Origin: Croceitalea marina | GTDB lineage: Bacteria; Bacteroidota; Bacteroidia; Flavobacteriales; Flavobacteriaceae | DNA: 64,000 nucleotides | Assembly (NCBI RefSeq): GCF_042684265.1 | Contig: NZ_JBHULB010000013.1 | Location: 54,250-118,249 of the forward strand | Reading direction: 5' to 3' | Shown here: positions 27,976 through 35,736 of the stretch, piece by piece | Layout of the letters: each line of letters begins with the position of its first letter | Numbering within the stretch: the first letter of the stretch is position 1 | Position numbers and translations under genes: made by a program | The notes under the pieces: model-generated | What the model was told of the DNA's origin: nothing | Database searches by the model: none | The model's input: only the letters and a program-made list of their open reading frames with translations

Positions 27976-28583
27976 CTAGTCTGGTGAAGACACCTCTAGT
28001 CTCGAGATTGAAAAATTTCCCGAGTCATCCTTTGACACTACCTCAATCTCATAATCAGTATTTAACGTAAAAGAGATAGGGGCGATTTCGGACGTAGTCA
28101 AATCGACAGATTCAAAAATCAATTCATTTTCTTCAAGGATTTTAATATCATAGGTCAAAGGGTCACCGTCCTCGTCACTACCCCCCCCAGGAAACGATTA
28201 TCTCTGATGTGGCCTCATCAAACACAACCATAATCTCAGCAGTGTAAGGAGCAAAATTTCCTATCGGGGTACCTGGAGTGGTAAAAGAGTAGCTATCTCC
28301 TGCGGTCTGGCCATCTTCATTTACGGATGTCACTGACCAAGAGTAAGTCTTACCGCGATCCAATTCTACATTAGCGCTTAAGCTGTTAAACGAATTATTG
28401 AAAACCTGATTGTTACCCTCTAAAAACGGCCAACAAATAACTATCGGCAAACTGGGTGGCATTCCAAGTAAACAAGATCGATACTTTAGAATCATCGCTA
28501 ACTACCTCCTCGTAATCGGAACAGGGTTCTCCATTGGCCGACAATGTACCAATAGCTTTAGCTGGAGGTGTTTCAATGAATCC
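27976..28583 (-). pseudogene. Frameshifted fibronectin-III-like lipoprotein fragment
   Basis: Three consecutive frames on the reverse strand join into one protein-like sequence. The first part (ETPPAKAIGTLSANGEPCSD...FTWNATQFADSYLLAV) runs into a stop near 28418. The next part (EGNNQVFNNSFNSLSANVEL...TYSWSVTSVNEDG) is reached by a one-base shift at an A5 tract (28423-28427). The last part (SDEDGDPLTYDIKILEE...SRLEVSSPD) is reached by another shift at a C8 tract (28181-28188), where seven bases would restore the frame. The modules resemble the lipoprotein at 54847-55530. No signal peptide remains. Decay is most likely; sequencing error or slippage-based phase variation are alternatives. Confidence 0.7.
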
Positions 28584-28872
28584 TTACGTTGATTAAAGAA
28601 CTTAGTTTTCTTTAAGGTAAATTCGATTTCTTGCTCAGCATCTATTTGGACATCGAAAACGGTCTTAACGAAGTAACTTACTCAATCCATTCTTTCATTG
28701 GAATATACTTAAACTATATAATTTTTCTTACTTAATTTGTAAATTAAAAGTTATATATGTAGGAATTAAGCTAAAAAAACAATACTTTAGAAGTAATGTA
28801 ATACTATGTTATGTTAAAACAGTGTCAGTATTTCGGTTGTACACTAACCTACTAGATAGCTAATTGTTCATT

Positions 28873-30516
28873 ATGCCCAACGCACTCTTTTTTTTGCTAA
28901 AAAAATTTCTTCAAAAAGAAAACTACAAAATGAATTTTGAGGAATTGGAGTTTCAGTTGTTGAGTCACCCCTCATTTCCAAGTTTACATTCGATTACTAG
29001 CGTTTTTGATCATTTTAATATTGACAATGTTGCCCTGGTAGTTCCAAAAAATAAGGAAACCATAGGGCTACTACCCACCTTCTTTCTCAGTACGGTTTCA
29101 CCTGGGAATGAATACGTCATCGTTTCAAAAAAAGACAATGGCATAAGCTTGTTTTTTGAAGAAGGGGGTACAAAAAGTTTGAGCATACAGGAGTTTTTGG
29201 AGGTTTGGAGTGGATATGTTGTCAGTATCGAGAAAGCTGCGGAAGAAGGCTATTCTGATAATAGCGCCCAACCCTTAAAGCGAACCCTAGCCCAAGCAGT
29301 AATTGTTGTTTTGCTATTGGGTGTATTTTTTATGTTAAAGCCCAATGGGTTTCAGTCCGCACATTTCGCACTTTCTATAATTGGTCTGGCCATTAGCATC
29401 CTTATTATCAAACATGAATTAGGTTATGCTTCCCCCGTTATTGATCAACTTTGTGATGGCAAAAAATCTACAAGTTGTGATGATGTTTTGGATTCGAAAG
29501 GCGCCACCATTCTTAATCTGTTTAAGCTAAGTGATATTGCTGTGGTTTACTTTCTGGGCTTGGCACTAACTTGGATCACCAATTTGGCTTTCGGATTTGA
29601 TACCGCAGTTATCGAAGTGCTTAGTGTGGTAGCATTGCCCTTTACCTTTTATTCCATCTACTATCAGTATGCCGTAGTTAAAAAATGGTGTCCACTTTGT
29701 TTGGCCATAGTAACCACCCTCTGGTTCCAAAGTGCTAGCCTGCTTTTAGAAAGTTCATTGTTCTCTGAAGTTGGATTCAGCATTTCCAATATAGCAATTT
29801 TAGTAGCCAGCTTTGTAACATCGGCAGCCATATGGATGCTTTTAAGGCCGCTGCTTGAAGCACAAAAAAGCCTAAAAGAACTTACCATGACCCACTATAA
29901 ATTCAAGAGAAATTTTGAATTGTTTCAATCCGCCCTTCAGAAAGCAGATCGATTGCAAACTTCGATACTTGAAATCAACGGGCATGAAATAGTGCTGGGA
30001 AATAAAAAAGCAAAGCTGGAAATTGTTTTGGTTACCAACCCATTATGTTTTTACTGTAGGGCCGCCCATGCAGATTTTGAGACGGTCTTAAAAAATAAGG
30101 CCAAGGATATTAAGCTTACCCTACGGTTTAATGGGGGTGCAGAACATAAAGACAGTGTAGTATATAAGGTAACCAGTAGGTTATTGGAGCTATACCATAC
30201 GGAATCGGAAGATCGCTTAGCAACCGCTATGCACGAAGCCTTTGATGATGATGCTGATTTTGATGCCTGGATCGATAAATGGGGCGGGGTACACAGCTCT
30301 ATTTATGACGGCATCCTTGAAATGGAAGATCGCTGGTGCCAAGAAAATGCCGTTCATTTTACGCCATCTGTATTTATAAACGGATATCTATTTCCAAAAG
30401 AATACGATAGGACCGATCTCACCTTTTTTATCGACGATTTATCGGAGATGATCGAAAAAGAAAACAGGAAACAACCATTAAAAATAAACAAACCTGCTGC
30501 CAAATACGAAAGTTGA
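28873..30516 (+). CDS. C39-like/VKOR/thioredoxin fusion membrane protein, putative disulfide-forming enzyme
   Basis: About 547 residues from the ATG at 28873 (a UUG three codons earlier is in frame). Residues 1-120 resemble a C39 peptidase fold but lack a catalytic cysteine. Residues 135-325 form a four- to five-helix VKOR domain with loop cysteines Cys194 and Cys202 and the redox pair CPLC at 273-276. A C-terminal thioredoxin-like domain carries CFYC at 392-395. VKOR-thioredoxin fusions oxidise cysteines in exported proteins, passing electrons to quinone. Beside a five-cysteine precursor and a C39 exporter, it is inferred to form disulfides in the secreted peptide. The C39-like part may bind its leader. 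Confidence 0.85.
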   Translation: MPNALFFLLKKFLQKENYKMNFEELEFQLLSHPSFPSLHSITSVFDHFNIDNVALVVPKNKETIGLLPTFFLSTVSPGNEYVIVSKKDNGISLFFEEGGTKSLSIQEFLEVWSGYVVSIEKAAEEGYSDNSAQPLKRTLAQAVIVVLLLGVFFMLKPNGFQSAHFALSIIGLAISILIIKHELGYASPVIDQLCDGKKSTSCDDVLDSKGATILNLFKLSDIAVVYFLGLALTWITNLAFGFDTAVIEVLSVVALPFTFYSIYYQYAVVKKWCPLCLAIVTTLWFQSASLLLESSLFSEVGFSISNIAILVASFVTSAAIWMLLRPLLEAQKSLKELTMTHYKFKRNFELFQSALQKADRLQTSILEINGHEIVLGNKKAKLEIVLVTNPLCFYCRAAHADFETVLKNKAKDIKLTLRFNGGAEHKDSVVYKVTSRLLELYHTESEDRLATAMHEAFDDDADFDAWIDKWGGVHSSIYDGILEMEDRWCQENAVHFTPSVFINGYLFPKEYDRTDLTFFIDDLSEMIEKENRKQPLKINKPAAKYES

Positions 30517-30589
30517 ATTTAGTAAAGCAGGACACAAACCCTGAGTGTCTTAAAATGTTCAGGGAATAATAAATTTAAATTATACTATT

Positions 30590-30742
30590 ATGAAAAATTT
30601 AATGGATTTAGAAGGCGTAGTTGTCTTGGACAAAGGGCAGCTTAAAGCTGTTAACGGTGCTAGTCAAGCATTTTGTGGATGTTGGATTGTTAAGCCGCAC
30701 TGTCCTGGCATTCCTACATCTCAAGGTTGCATGCCCTGTTAA
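30590..30742 (+). CDS. Cysteine-rich secreted peptide precursor with double-glycine-type leader (candidate bacteriocin)
   Basis: A 50-residue ORF. The leader MKNLMDLEGVVVLDKGQLKA has the spacing of Bacteroidota GG-type leaders and ends in VNGA (Gly23-Ala24), a plausible C39 cleavage site. The core after residue 24 has about 26 residues and five cysteines (29, 31, 38, 47, 50), plus glycines, prolines and one tryptophan. No lanthipeptide, radical-SAM or other modifying enzyme is encoded nearby, so disulfides formed by the VKOR fusion are the likely maturation. A strong hairpin follows the stop, as is usual after abundant precursor messages. Signalling peptide rather than antimicrobial remains possible. 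Confidence 0.75.
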   Translation: MKNLMDLEGVVVLDKGQLKAVNGASQAFCGCWIVKPHCPGIPTSQGCMPC

Positions 30743-30761
30743 TTCAATATTGAACAGGAAC

Positions 30762-30794
30762 GGATCATCCCAAATTTTGGGGTGGTCCTTTTTT
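30762..30794 (+). terminator. Strong hairpin with T-run between precursor and exporter genes
   Basis: A stem of about 11-13 bp (with two G-U pairs) formed by GGATCATCCCAAA and TTTGGGGTGGTCC, followed by six T. It begins 20 bases after the precursor stop and ends just before the exporter ATG. It probably makes precursor mRNA more abundant than exporter mRNA by partial termination. Confidence 0.75.
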
Positions 30795-30801
30795 ATCAGC
30801 C

Positions 30802-32994
30802 ATGTCAAAATTTCCGTTCTACAAACAGGCAAATCTAAAGGACTGCGGTCCTACATGCCTAAAAATTATAGCGAAGTATTTTGGCAAAAAAACCCCAATC
30901 CAATATTTAAGGAAATTGGCTGAAACCACCAGAGCGGGCAGCGACCTTTTGGGTTTAAGCGAAGCAGCTGAGAAATTGGGCTTTCATACCCTTGGCATTC
31001 AATTGGATTTTGAGAAACTGTTGGAGGCACCCTTACCTTGCATTCTTCATTGGAACAAAGAACATTTTGTGGTCCTCTACAAGATTAAAAACGACAATAT
31101 ATTCATTTCGGACCCTGGGCACGGATTGCTAAAATATACCTTGCCGGAATTCCTGAAGTTATGGATTGGAAATAATTCAAATACTACAACAAAAGAAGGC
31201 ATTGCCCTATTGGTGCAACCGACCCCGAGATTTTATGCGCATACGGAAGAAGTTGAGCATGAAGAAAAATTTGATTTTCGGTTCATCTCCAAATACCTTT
31301 TGAAATACAAGCAATTCATTCTCCAGCTGGTCATTGGCTTGGTGGCGGGTAGTTTGCTACAGTTGATCGTCCCTTTCCTTACACAGAGCATTGTTGATGT
31401 TGGTATCCAAAATCAAGACCTTAATTTCATACTGCTAATCTTGGCGGCGCAGTTGTTTCTCTTTGCTGGCCGAACGGCACTCGATGTCATACGGGGTTGG
31501 ATCCTTTTGCACCTGAGTACGCGTATCAATGTTTCTTTGATTTCCGATTTTTTTATCAAATTGATGAACCTACCCATGTCCTTTTTTGATGCGAAAGTAA
31601 CCGGGGATCTTCTGCAACGCATTAACGATCATAAGCGTATCGAAAAAATATTGACAACCTCTTCCTTAAGCGTACTGTTTTCAATGGTGAACTTTATCAT
31701 TTTCGGATTCGTGCTCGCTTACTACAACCTACAGATTTTTGGCGTCTTTCTTTTGGGGAGCATCCTATATTTTGTTTGGATCATCTATTTCCTAAGAAGA
31801 AGAAGGGAGCTTGACTACAAACTTTTTTCCGAGGTGAGCGAAGAGCAGAGCAAGGTAATTGAATTGATCAGTGGTATGCAAGAGATAAAACTACACAATG
31901 CCGAGCGCCGCATGCGATGGAATTGGGAGTACGTTCAGGCGCGTCTTTTTAAGGTAGAAATGAAAAGCCTAGCATTGGAACAGTCGCAAAGTGTGGGTTC
32001 TTCGTTTATTAATGAATTAAAAAACATCTTGATTACCGTTTTGTCCGCCAAACTGGTCATAGATGGGGAGATTACTTTGGGGATGATGGTGGCCATATCG
32101 TATATCGTAGGGCAATTGAATGCGCCCATTGCACAAATGATCAATTTTTTCAAGGATGCACAAGATGCCAAGATTTCCATAGATCGCTTGGGTGAAATCC
32201 ACAATTTGGAGGTCGAAGAGAAGGTCTCCGATCATAAAATTACTCGTTTGCCGGAAAGTGCCGATTTTGAGTTGACCAACGTTTCTTTTAGGTATGTTGG
32301 CGGATTGGATCTTGTCATAAAGAACCTCAATCTGATAATTCCTGCCAACAAGGTAACGGCCATTGTAGGTGTTAGTGGAAGTGGAAAAACGACCCTGATG
32401 AAGTTGTTATTGCGTTTTTACGAGCTGGAACAGGGCAAAATAAAGATTGGGGAATTGAACATTACGGACATTTCACAGCATACATGGCGTGAGCATTGTG
32501 GGGTAGTCATGCAGGAAGGCTATATTTTTAATGATACCATTGCCCGGAACATTGCGGTTGGAATCGACCTGATCGATGAAGAAAAATTAAGACATGCCAT
32601 TGCCGTGGCCCATATAGGAGATTATGTGAATAACCTACCTCTTGGGGTCAATACTAAAATTGGTTTGGAAGGAACAGGGCTTAGTACAGGTCAAAAACAG
32701 CGGTTGTTGATTGCAAGGGCGGTTTATAAAAATCCCATATGCCTGTTTTTTGACGAGGCAACTTCGGCCCTTGATGCCAATAATGAACGGGTCATCATGC
32801 AAAACTTGGAGACTTTTTTTACAAACAAAACCGTGGTGGTTATAGCCCACCGATTGAGTACAGTAAAGAATGCCCATCAAATTGTAGTACTTGATCAAGG
32901 AAAAATCATTGAGATTGGTAGCCACAAGGAGCTTACGGCCCTTAAAGGCAACTATTATAATCTTGTAAAAAACCAGTTGGAATTAGGAAATTAA
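30802..32994 (+). CDS. C39 peptidase-containing ABC exporter of bacteriocin type
   Basis: 730 residues in the standard three-part layout. The N-terminal C39 peptidase has Gln9, Cys15 (KDCGPTC), His88 (NKEHFVVLY) and Asp104 (SDPGHG), so it should be active. Six transmembrane helices follow at about 165-430. The ATPase has Walker A GVSGSGKTTL, signature LSTGQKQRLL, Walker B CLFFDEATSALD and the H-loop IAHRLS. It is expected to cut the leader after the Gly-Ala site and export the core peptide, together with the HlyD-like protein that begins 1 base after its stop. The upstream hairpin suggests that it is expressed below the precursor. Confidence 0.93.
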   Translation: MSKFPFYKQANLKDCGPTCLKIIAKYFGKKTPIQYLRKLAETTRAGSDLLGLSEAAEKLGFHTLGIQLDFEKLLEAPLPCILHWNKEHFVVLYKIKNDNIFISDPGHGLLKYTLPEFLKLWIGNNSNTTTKEGIALLVQPTPRFYAHTEEVEHEEKFDFRFISKYLLKYKQFILQLVIGLVAGSLLQLIVPFLTQSIVDVGIQNQDLNFILLILAAQLFLFAGRTALDVIRGWILLHLSTRINVSLISDFFIKLMNLPMSFFDAKVTGDLLQRINDHKRIEKILTTSSLSVLFSMVNFIIFGFVLAYYNLQIFGVFLLGSILYFVWIIYFLRRRRELDYKLFSEVSEEQSKVIELISGMQEIKLHNAERRMRWNWEYVQARLFKVEMKSLALEQSQSVGSSFINELKNILITVLSAKLVIDGEITLGMMVAISYIVGQLNAPIAQMINFFKDAQDAKISIDRLGEIHNLEVEEKVSDHKITRLPESADFELTNVSFRYVGGLDLVIKNLNLIIPANKVTAIVGVSGSGKTTLMKLLLRFYELEQGKIKIGELNITDISQHTWREHCGVVMQEGYIFNDTIARNIAVGIDLIDEEKLRHAIAVAHIGDYVNNLPLGVNTKIGLEGTGLSTGQKQRLLIARAVYKNPICLFFDEATSALDANNERVIMQNLETFFTNKTVVVIAHRLSTVKNAHQIVVLDQGKIIEIGSHKELTALKGNYYNLVKNQLELGN

Positions 32995-32995
32995 T

Positions 32996-33748
32996 ATGCC
33001 TGGAAATCAACATATGGATAAGCGTGAAATTCGACTCCGCAGTGAGGCGATACAAGAATTAATGGGCCGTGTTCCCCACTGGATGGTTCGTTGGGGAAAT
33101 TCATTGATTTTAATCCTGATAGTGGGGGTGCTTGTGATTTCGTACGTTATAAAATATCCAAATTCCATTACGGCCAAGGTTCTGGTAACAACCACTAATC
33201 CCACTCAAAATATGTATGCCCCAATAACGGGAAATTTAGCTGAGGTGAATGTAAAAGATGGCCAAATGGTAGAAGAGAATGCGCTATTAACAACATTTAG
33301 CAATAACGAAACCGATAAATCCATTAGGGCGTCCAATACCGGTCAAGTACATTTTGTTGATTTTTGGAAAACCGGGATGCCTGTTAAAAAAGGGGAGCTA
33401 CTATTCAGGATCGTCCCAACGGATTATGGTGCCTACATAGGGCGGTTGGAGCTTCCCCATCATTTAAAAATGAAGATTGACGAAGGGGATCAAGTGCGGA
33501 TCCGCATTGCTAAAGATCAATTGATGGAATTTGAAATGCTAGAAGGGGTGGTTCAAAATATCACAGCGATAGCAAACGAAAAAGGTGCTTTTCAAGTTGA
33601 AATTGCAATAGGTGACGCATTGGTTTCTGAGAGCGGTAAAAAAATTGACTATCAGCTTGGTATGTCTGGTACAGCGGATATAATTACCGAAGACTTAAGG
33701 CTGATCGAGCGCTTTTTCTATCGATTGAAAGACATATTTAATGATTGA
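32996..33748 (+). CDS. Short HlyD-family membrane fusion protein
   Basis: 250 residues, against roughly 400 or more for most bacteriocin-exporter adaptors. There is one N-terminal transmembrane helix (ILILIVGVLVISYVI), a lipoyl-like half-motif (APITGNLAEVNVKDGQMV) and a barrel domain (KIDEGDQVRIRIAKDQ). The two lipoyl halves are joined by only about 15-20 residues (TFSNNETDKSIRASNTG), so the long alpha-hairpin that normally reaches the outer-membrane channel is missing. It is co-transcribed with the exporter. It may serve a transporter that releases peptide to the periplasm, or it may dock to an unusual channel. Family assignment is firm; mode of action is inferred. Confidence 0.88.
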   Translation: MPGNQHMDKREIRLRSEAIQELMGRVPHWMVRWGNSLILILIVGVLVISYVIKYPNSITAKVLVTTTNPTQNMYAPITGNLAEVNVKDGQMVEENALLTTFSNNETDKSIRASNTGQVHFVDFWKTGMPVKKGELLFRIVPTDYGAYIGRLELPHHLKMKIDEGDQVRIRIAKDQLMEFEMLEGVVQNITAIANEKGAFQVEIAIGDALVSESGKKIDYQLGMSGTADIITEDLRLIERFFYRLKDIFND

Positions 33749-33960
33749 TGTTCATTTGGGTTATATTTAGACTTTTACTTTTTAGTCTACCTTTTTTGAC
33801 AATCACCAAGAAGAAAAACCGACCGATTTTTAATCGAACAGTTCAATCGATAGATTTCGTAGTAATTGGTTTCAGCAGAGTTCCTTGGGTTATTCTATAT
33901 GTTAAATTTATGCTAAAAGGTGAGTCTAAAAAAGATCTCTTTGACAGGCCTTTGATATAG
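33748..33960 (+). CDS. Small putative membrane protein coupled to the peptide-export operon
   Basis: A 70-residue ORF whose ATG overlaps the HlyD stop (TGATG), a layout typical of translational coupling. It has a hydrophobic N-terminus (WVIFRLLLFSLPFLTI), a basic stretch (KKKNRP), a second hydrophobic part (VVIGFSRVPWVILYVKF) and a charged tail. I do not recognise the family. Its position and size would fit an immunity protein or a small exporter subunit, but this is inference only. It could also be a chance ORF; the coupled start and two membrane-like segments argue against that. Confidence 0.5.
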   Translation: MFIWVIFRLLLFSLPFLTITKKKNRPIFNRTVQSIDFVVIGFSRVPWVILYVKFMLKGESKKDLFDRPLI

Positions 33961-34124
33961 CACGCTTTGAAAAAAAGTTCGAGTCCCGTCCATCATAGAG
34001 CATTGTTTTATCAATAAATACTCTTAAATGCACCCATTTAATAGTATTGTTAAAACCTAGTGATTGTTGTACCTATATTGTACCAAAATAAAAAGCCGAG
34101 ACATCAAATCTCAGCTTTCTTTTT
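33961..34124. other. Gene-free chromosomal stretch before the element, with a tRNA-like scar
   Basis: No gene is visible. At 33977-33997 the sequence reads like a tRNA T-loop, T-stem 3' half and acceptor strand (GTTCGAGTCCCGTCCATCAT), but the matching 5' T-stem half is absent, so it is not a functional tRNA. It may be the scar of an old integration. The terminator at 34092-34118 also lies here. Confidence 0.4.
34092..34118. terminator. Original tRNA-Leu terminator, now left of the element
   Basis: Ten-bp arms (AAAGCCGAGA and TCTCAGCTTT, one G-U pair) flank a 7-base loop, with T runs on both sides. It sits 7 bases left of the attL copy of the tRNA 3' end. It was probably the terminator of tRNA-Leu before insertion, and can now end transcription of the peptide-export operon. 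Confidence 0.65.
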
Positions 34125-34143
34125 AAGTACTCGAGGTGGGAAT
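34125..34143 (+). repeat. attL: 19-bp copy of the tRNA-Leu 3' end
   Basis: AAGTACTCGAGGTGGGAAT is identical to 52223-52241, where it forms the 3' end (acceptor and T-stem) of the intact tRNA-Leu. The copy here lacks the rest of the tRNA. The integrase gene starts 134 bases further inside. This marks the left boundary of the integrated element. Confidence 0.9.
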
Positions 34144-34157
34144 ATCCGTTTCATACC

Positions 34158-34174
34158 AAATGAAACCATATGAA
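34158..34174 (+). repeat. 17-bp motif shared by attL and the excisionase promoter
   Basis: AAATGAAACCATATGAA occurs here, 15 bases inside attL, and again exactly at 42511-42527 upstream of the excisionase-like gene. Partial inverted copies lie at 42544-42557 and 42562-42577. It could be an arm site for the excisionase or integrase. Confidence 0.55.
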
Positions 34175-34253
34175 TACAAATGACTGTAAATCAGTTATTT
34201 AAAATGTTAAAAATTTGGTTTGCTTTCCCTTTATTTCCTATTTTTAGATGAAA

Positions 34254-34272
34254 ACCGTCACTAAACCGTCAC
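34254..34272 (+). repeat. Paired ACCGTCAC motif, left end of element
   Basis: Two ACCGTCAC copies spaced 11 bases lie immediately before the integrase ATG. The same pair with the same spacing and orientation lies at 52157-52175 near the right end. They may be integrase arm-type sites, and the left pair could also regulate the integrase gene. Confidence 0.5.
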
Positions 34273-34276
34273 TTTT

Positions 34277-35338
34277 ATGTCTGTACAATTAAGAAGTAGG
34301 AAGCTAAAATCAGGAGTAAAAAGTTTGTATTTGGATATACATCACAATGGAGAGCGATGGCGGGAATTTCTCAAAATTAGATTGTCGCCAAAAGATGCTG
34401 ACCGAATTGAAAAGAAAAGGTTAGCGGATAAAATAAGGGCAAATCGAGAATTGGAAATACTTTCTGATGAAACAGGTCATGTACCACAGCATTTAAAAAA
34501 TCAGAACTTCTATTTATTTGCGGAACACTTCATTAAGACGTACAAGTTTAAAGACGTTCGAATCGTTGCTAGTGCAGTTGAAAAATTTAAACTGGCAATA
34601 GATAACCCAAGGTTAAAAATTTCTCAAGTTACCCCTTCCCTAATGGAAGTTTATAAGGACTATTTAATACATGACGCAGGACTTGCAGGAGAAACGGCTC
34701 ACAACTACTTTACAAGGTTCAAGAAAGTTCTAAGGTCGGCCAAAATTCAAGGGTATTTAAAAACCATGCCTACGGAGGATATTCGGTTTTCGAACCCCAA
34801 TAAGGATGATACATTAAGGAAACAGGTGCTTGATGGAGAAGAATTACAGAAACTGGCCAATACACGTTGTGGCAATTCAGAAGTGAAGAAAGCCTTCTTG
34901 TTCGCCTGCTATACTTCGTTAGGTTTTGCCGAAATCAGGGAATTAACATGGGGCAACATCAATAAAAGTCGTTTGATTACACATAGAAAAAAGACAGGCG
35001 AATTGATTAATAATCGATTGAACCCGACCGCTCTTGCTATACTGGGTACACCTAAAAAAAAGGACGATTTTGTTTTTAACGTTCAAGACCTTAGTGTTAA
35101 CGGTCTCAACAAAACAATCGGTTATTGGGTTCAGCGGGCGGAAATCAATAAACATATTACTTTCTACTGTGCCAGACATACATTTGCCTGTTTGTTGCTT
35201 ATGAATGGTTCAAACCTAAAAACGGTGGCCGACGCAATGGGCCACAGCTCTACCAAAAGCACGTTAAAATATTTAAACTTCATCAACAAGCTGCAAGACG
35301 AGGCCATTGACAACCTTCCAACTTTAAAGATTGCTTAA
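34277..35338 (+). CDS. Tyrosine recombinase/integrase of the element
   Basis: 353 residues: an N-terminal arm-binding domain, a SAM-like core-binding domain (about 75-165) and the catalytic domain. Conserved parts are YCARHTFA with Arg300, MGHSSTKSTLKYL with His323 and nucleophile Tyr332. The first catalytic arginine is not evident (CYTSLGFAEIRELTW), as in the Bacteroides CTnDOT integrase, and the His of box II is Tyr297. It should integrate the element into, and excise it from, the tRNA-Leu 3' end. Activity is likely because the tRNA is intact and the boundaries are perfect, but the substitutions in the catalytic boxes deserve note. Confidence 0.92.
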   Translation: MSVQLRSRKLKSGVKSLYLDIHHNGERWREFLKIRLSPKDADRIEKKRLADKIRANRELEILSDETGHVPQHLKNQNFYLFAEHFIKTYKFKDVRIVASAVEKFKLAIDNPRLKISQVTPSLMEVYKDYLIHDAGLAGETAHNYFTRFKKVLRSAKIQGYLKTMPTEDIRFSNPNKDDTLRKQVLDGEELQKLANTRCGNSEVKKAFLFACYTSLGFAEIRELTWGNINKSRLITHRKKTGELINNRLNPTALAILGTPKKKDDFVFNVQDLSVNGLNKTIGYWVQRAEINKHITFYCARHTFACLLLMNGSNLKTVADAMGHSSTKSTLKYLNFINKLQDEAIDNLPTLKIA

Positions 35339-35698
35339 TTAATAGCCCCTATTGAGCGTGGGAAAATAAGGGCATGGAGCGTTTTTTCGCGCTCCATGCG
35401 GTTATGCGCGGTGCCGAGGATGTTGGAAAACCGTAGGTTTTTTAACTTCCGCAGGAACATGGACTTATATGGGATAAAAGCTCTTTTTTATTTCAGTAGT
35501 ATTATGTCAAGTTTTTTGCGCAAAAAACTTGACTTGTTGGCCTTTTAGATTTTTTGGAAGAAGGTATTGATGGGACACTTTACGATTAAAATAATCATTT
35601 AATGCTATAGTCCCTGTAACTTGCGAGTGGTAAAGACACTCGCAAGTTACAGGGACTAATGAAACAACACAACAAAAGTTATCAGCACTTATTAAAAT
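35339..35698. repeat. Gene-free stretch with three long inverted repeats
   Basis: No ORF is credible here. Three hairpins stand out. The first has arms 35372-35381 and 35390-35399 (10 bp, perfect). The second is a perfect 28-bp palindrome at 35506-35533. The third has 22-bp perfect arms at 35608-35629 and 35637-35658 around a 7-base loop. They may be terminators between integrase and abiE, protein-binding sites, or folded single-strand sites used in transfer. Confidence 0.6.
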
Positions 35699-35730
35699 AT
35701 GTCCAGTTTTTTAATAAATAAACTGGACAT
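35699..35730 (+). promoter_or_regulatory. Inverted-repeat operator candidate of the AbiE operon
   Basis: Perfect 11-bp arms ATGTCCAGTTT and AAACTGGACAT with a 10-base spacer lie just upstream of the -7 box of abiEi. AbiEi antitoxins of Streptococcus bind inverted repeats at their own promoter, so this is a natural autoregulatory site. Confidence 0.65.
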
Positions 35731-35736
35731 TTTAAA

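Noticed and set aside
28864..28872. UUG start for the VKOR fusion
   Set aside because: An ATG three codons later gives a complete protein and is the more usual start.
33977..33997. Functional tRNA gene
   Set aside because: Only the T-loop and 3' acceptor strand resemble a tRNA; no D-arm, anticodon arm or 5' acceptor strand is present.
34125..34143. Second tRNA-Leu gene
   Set aside because: Only the last 19 bases of the tRNA are present, as expected for an attachment site.
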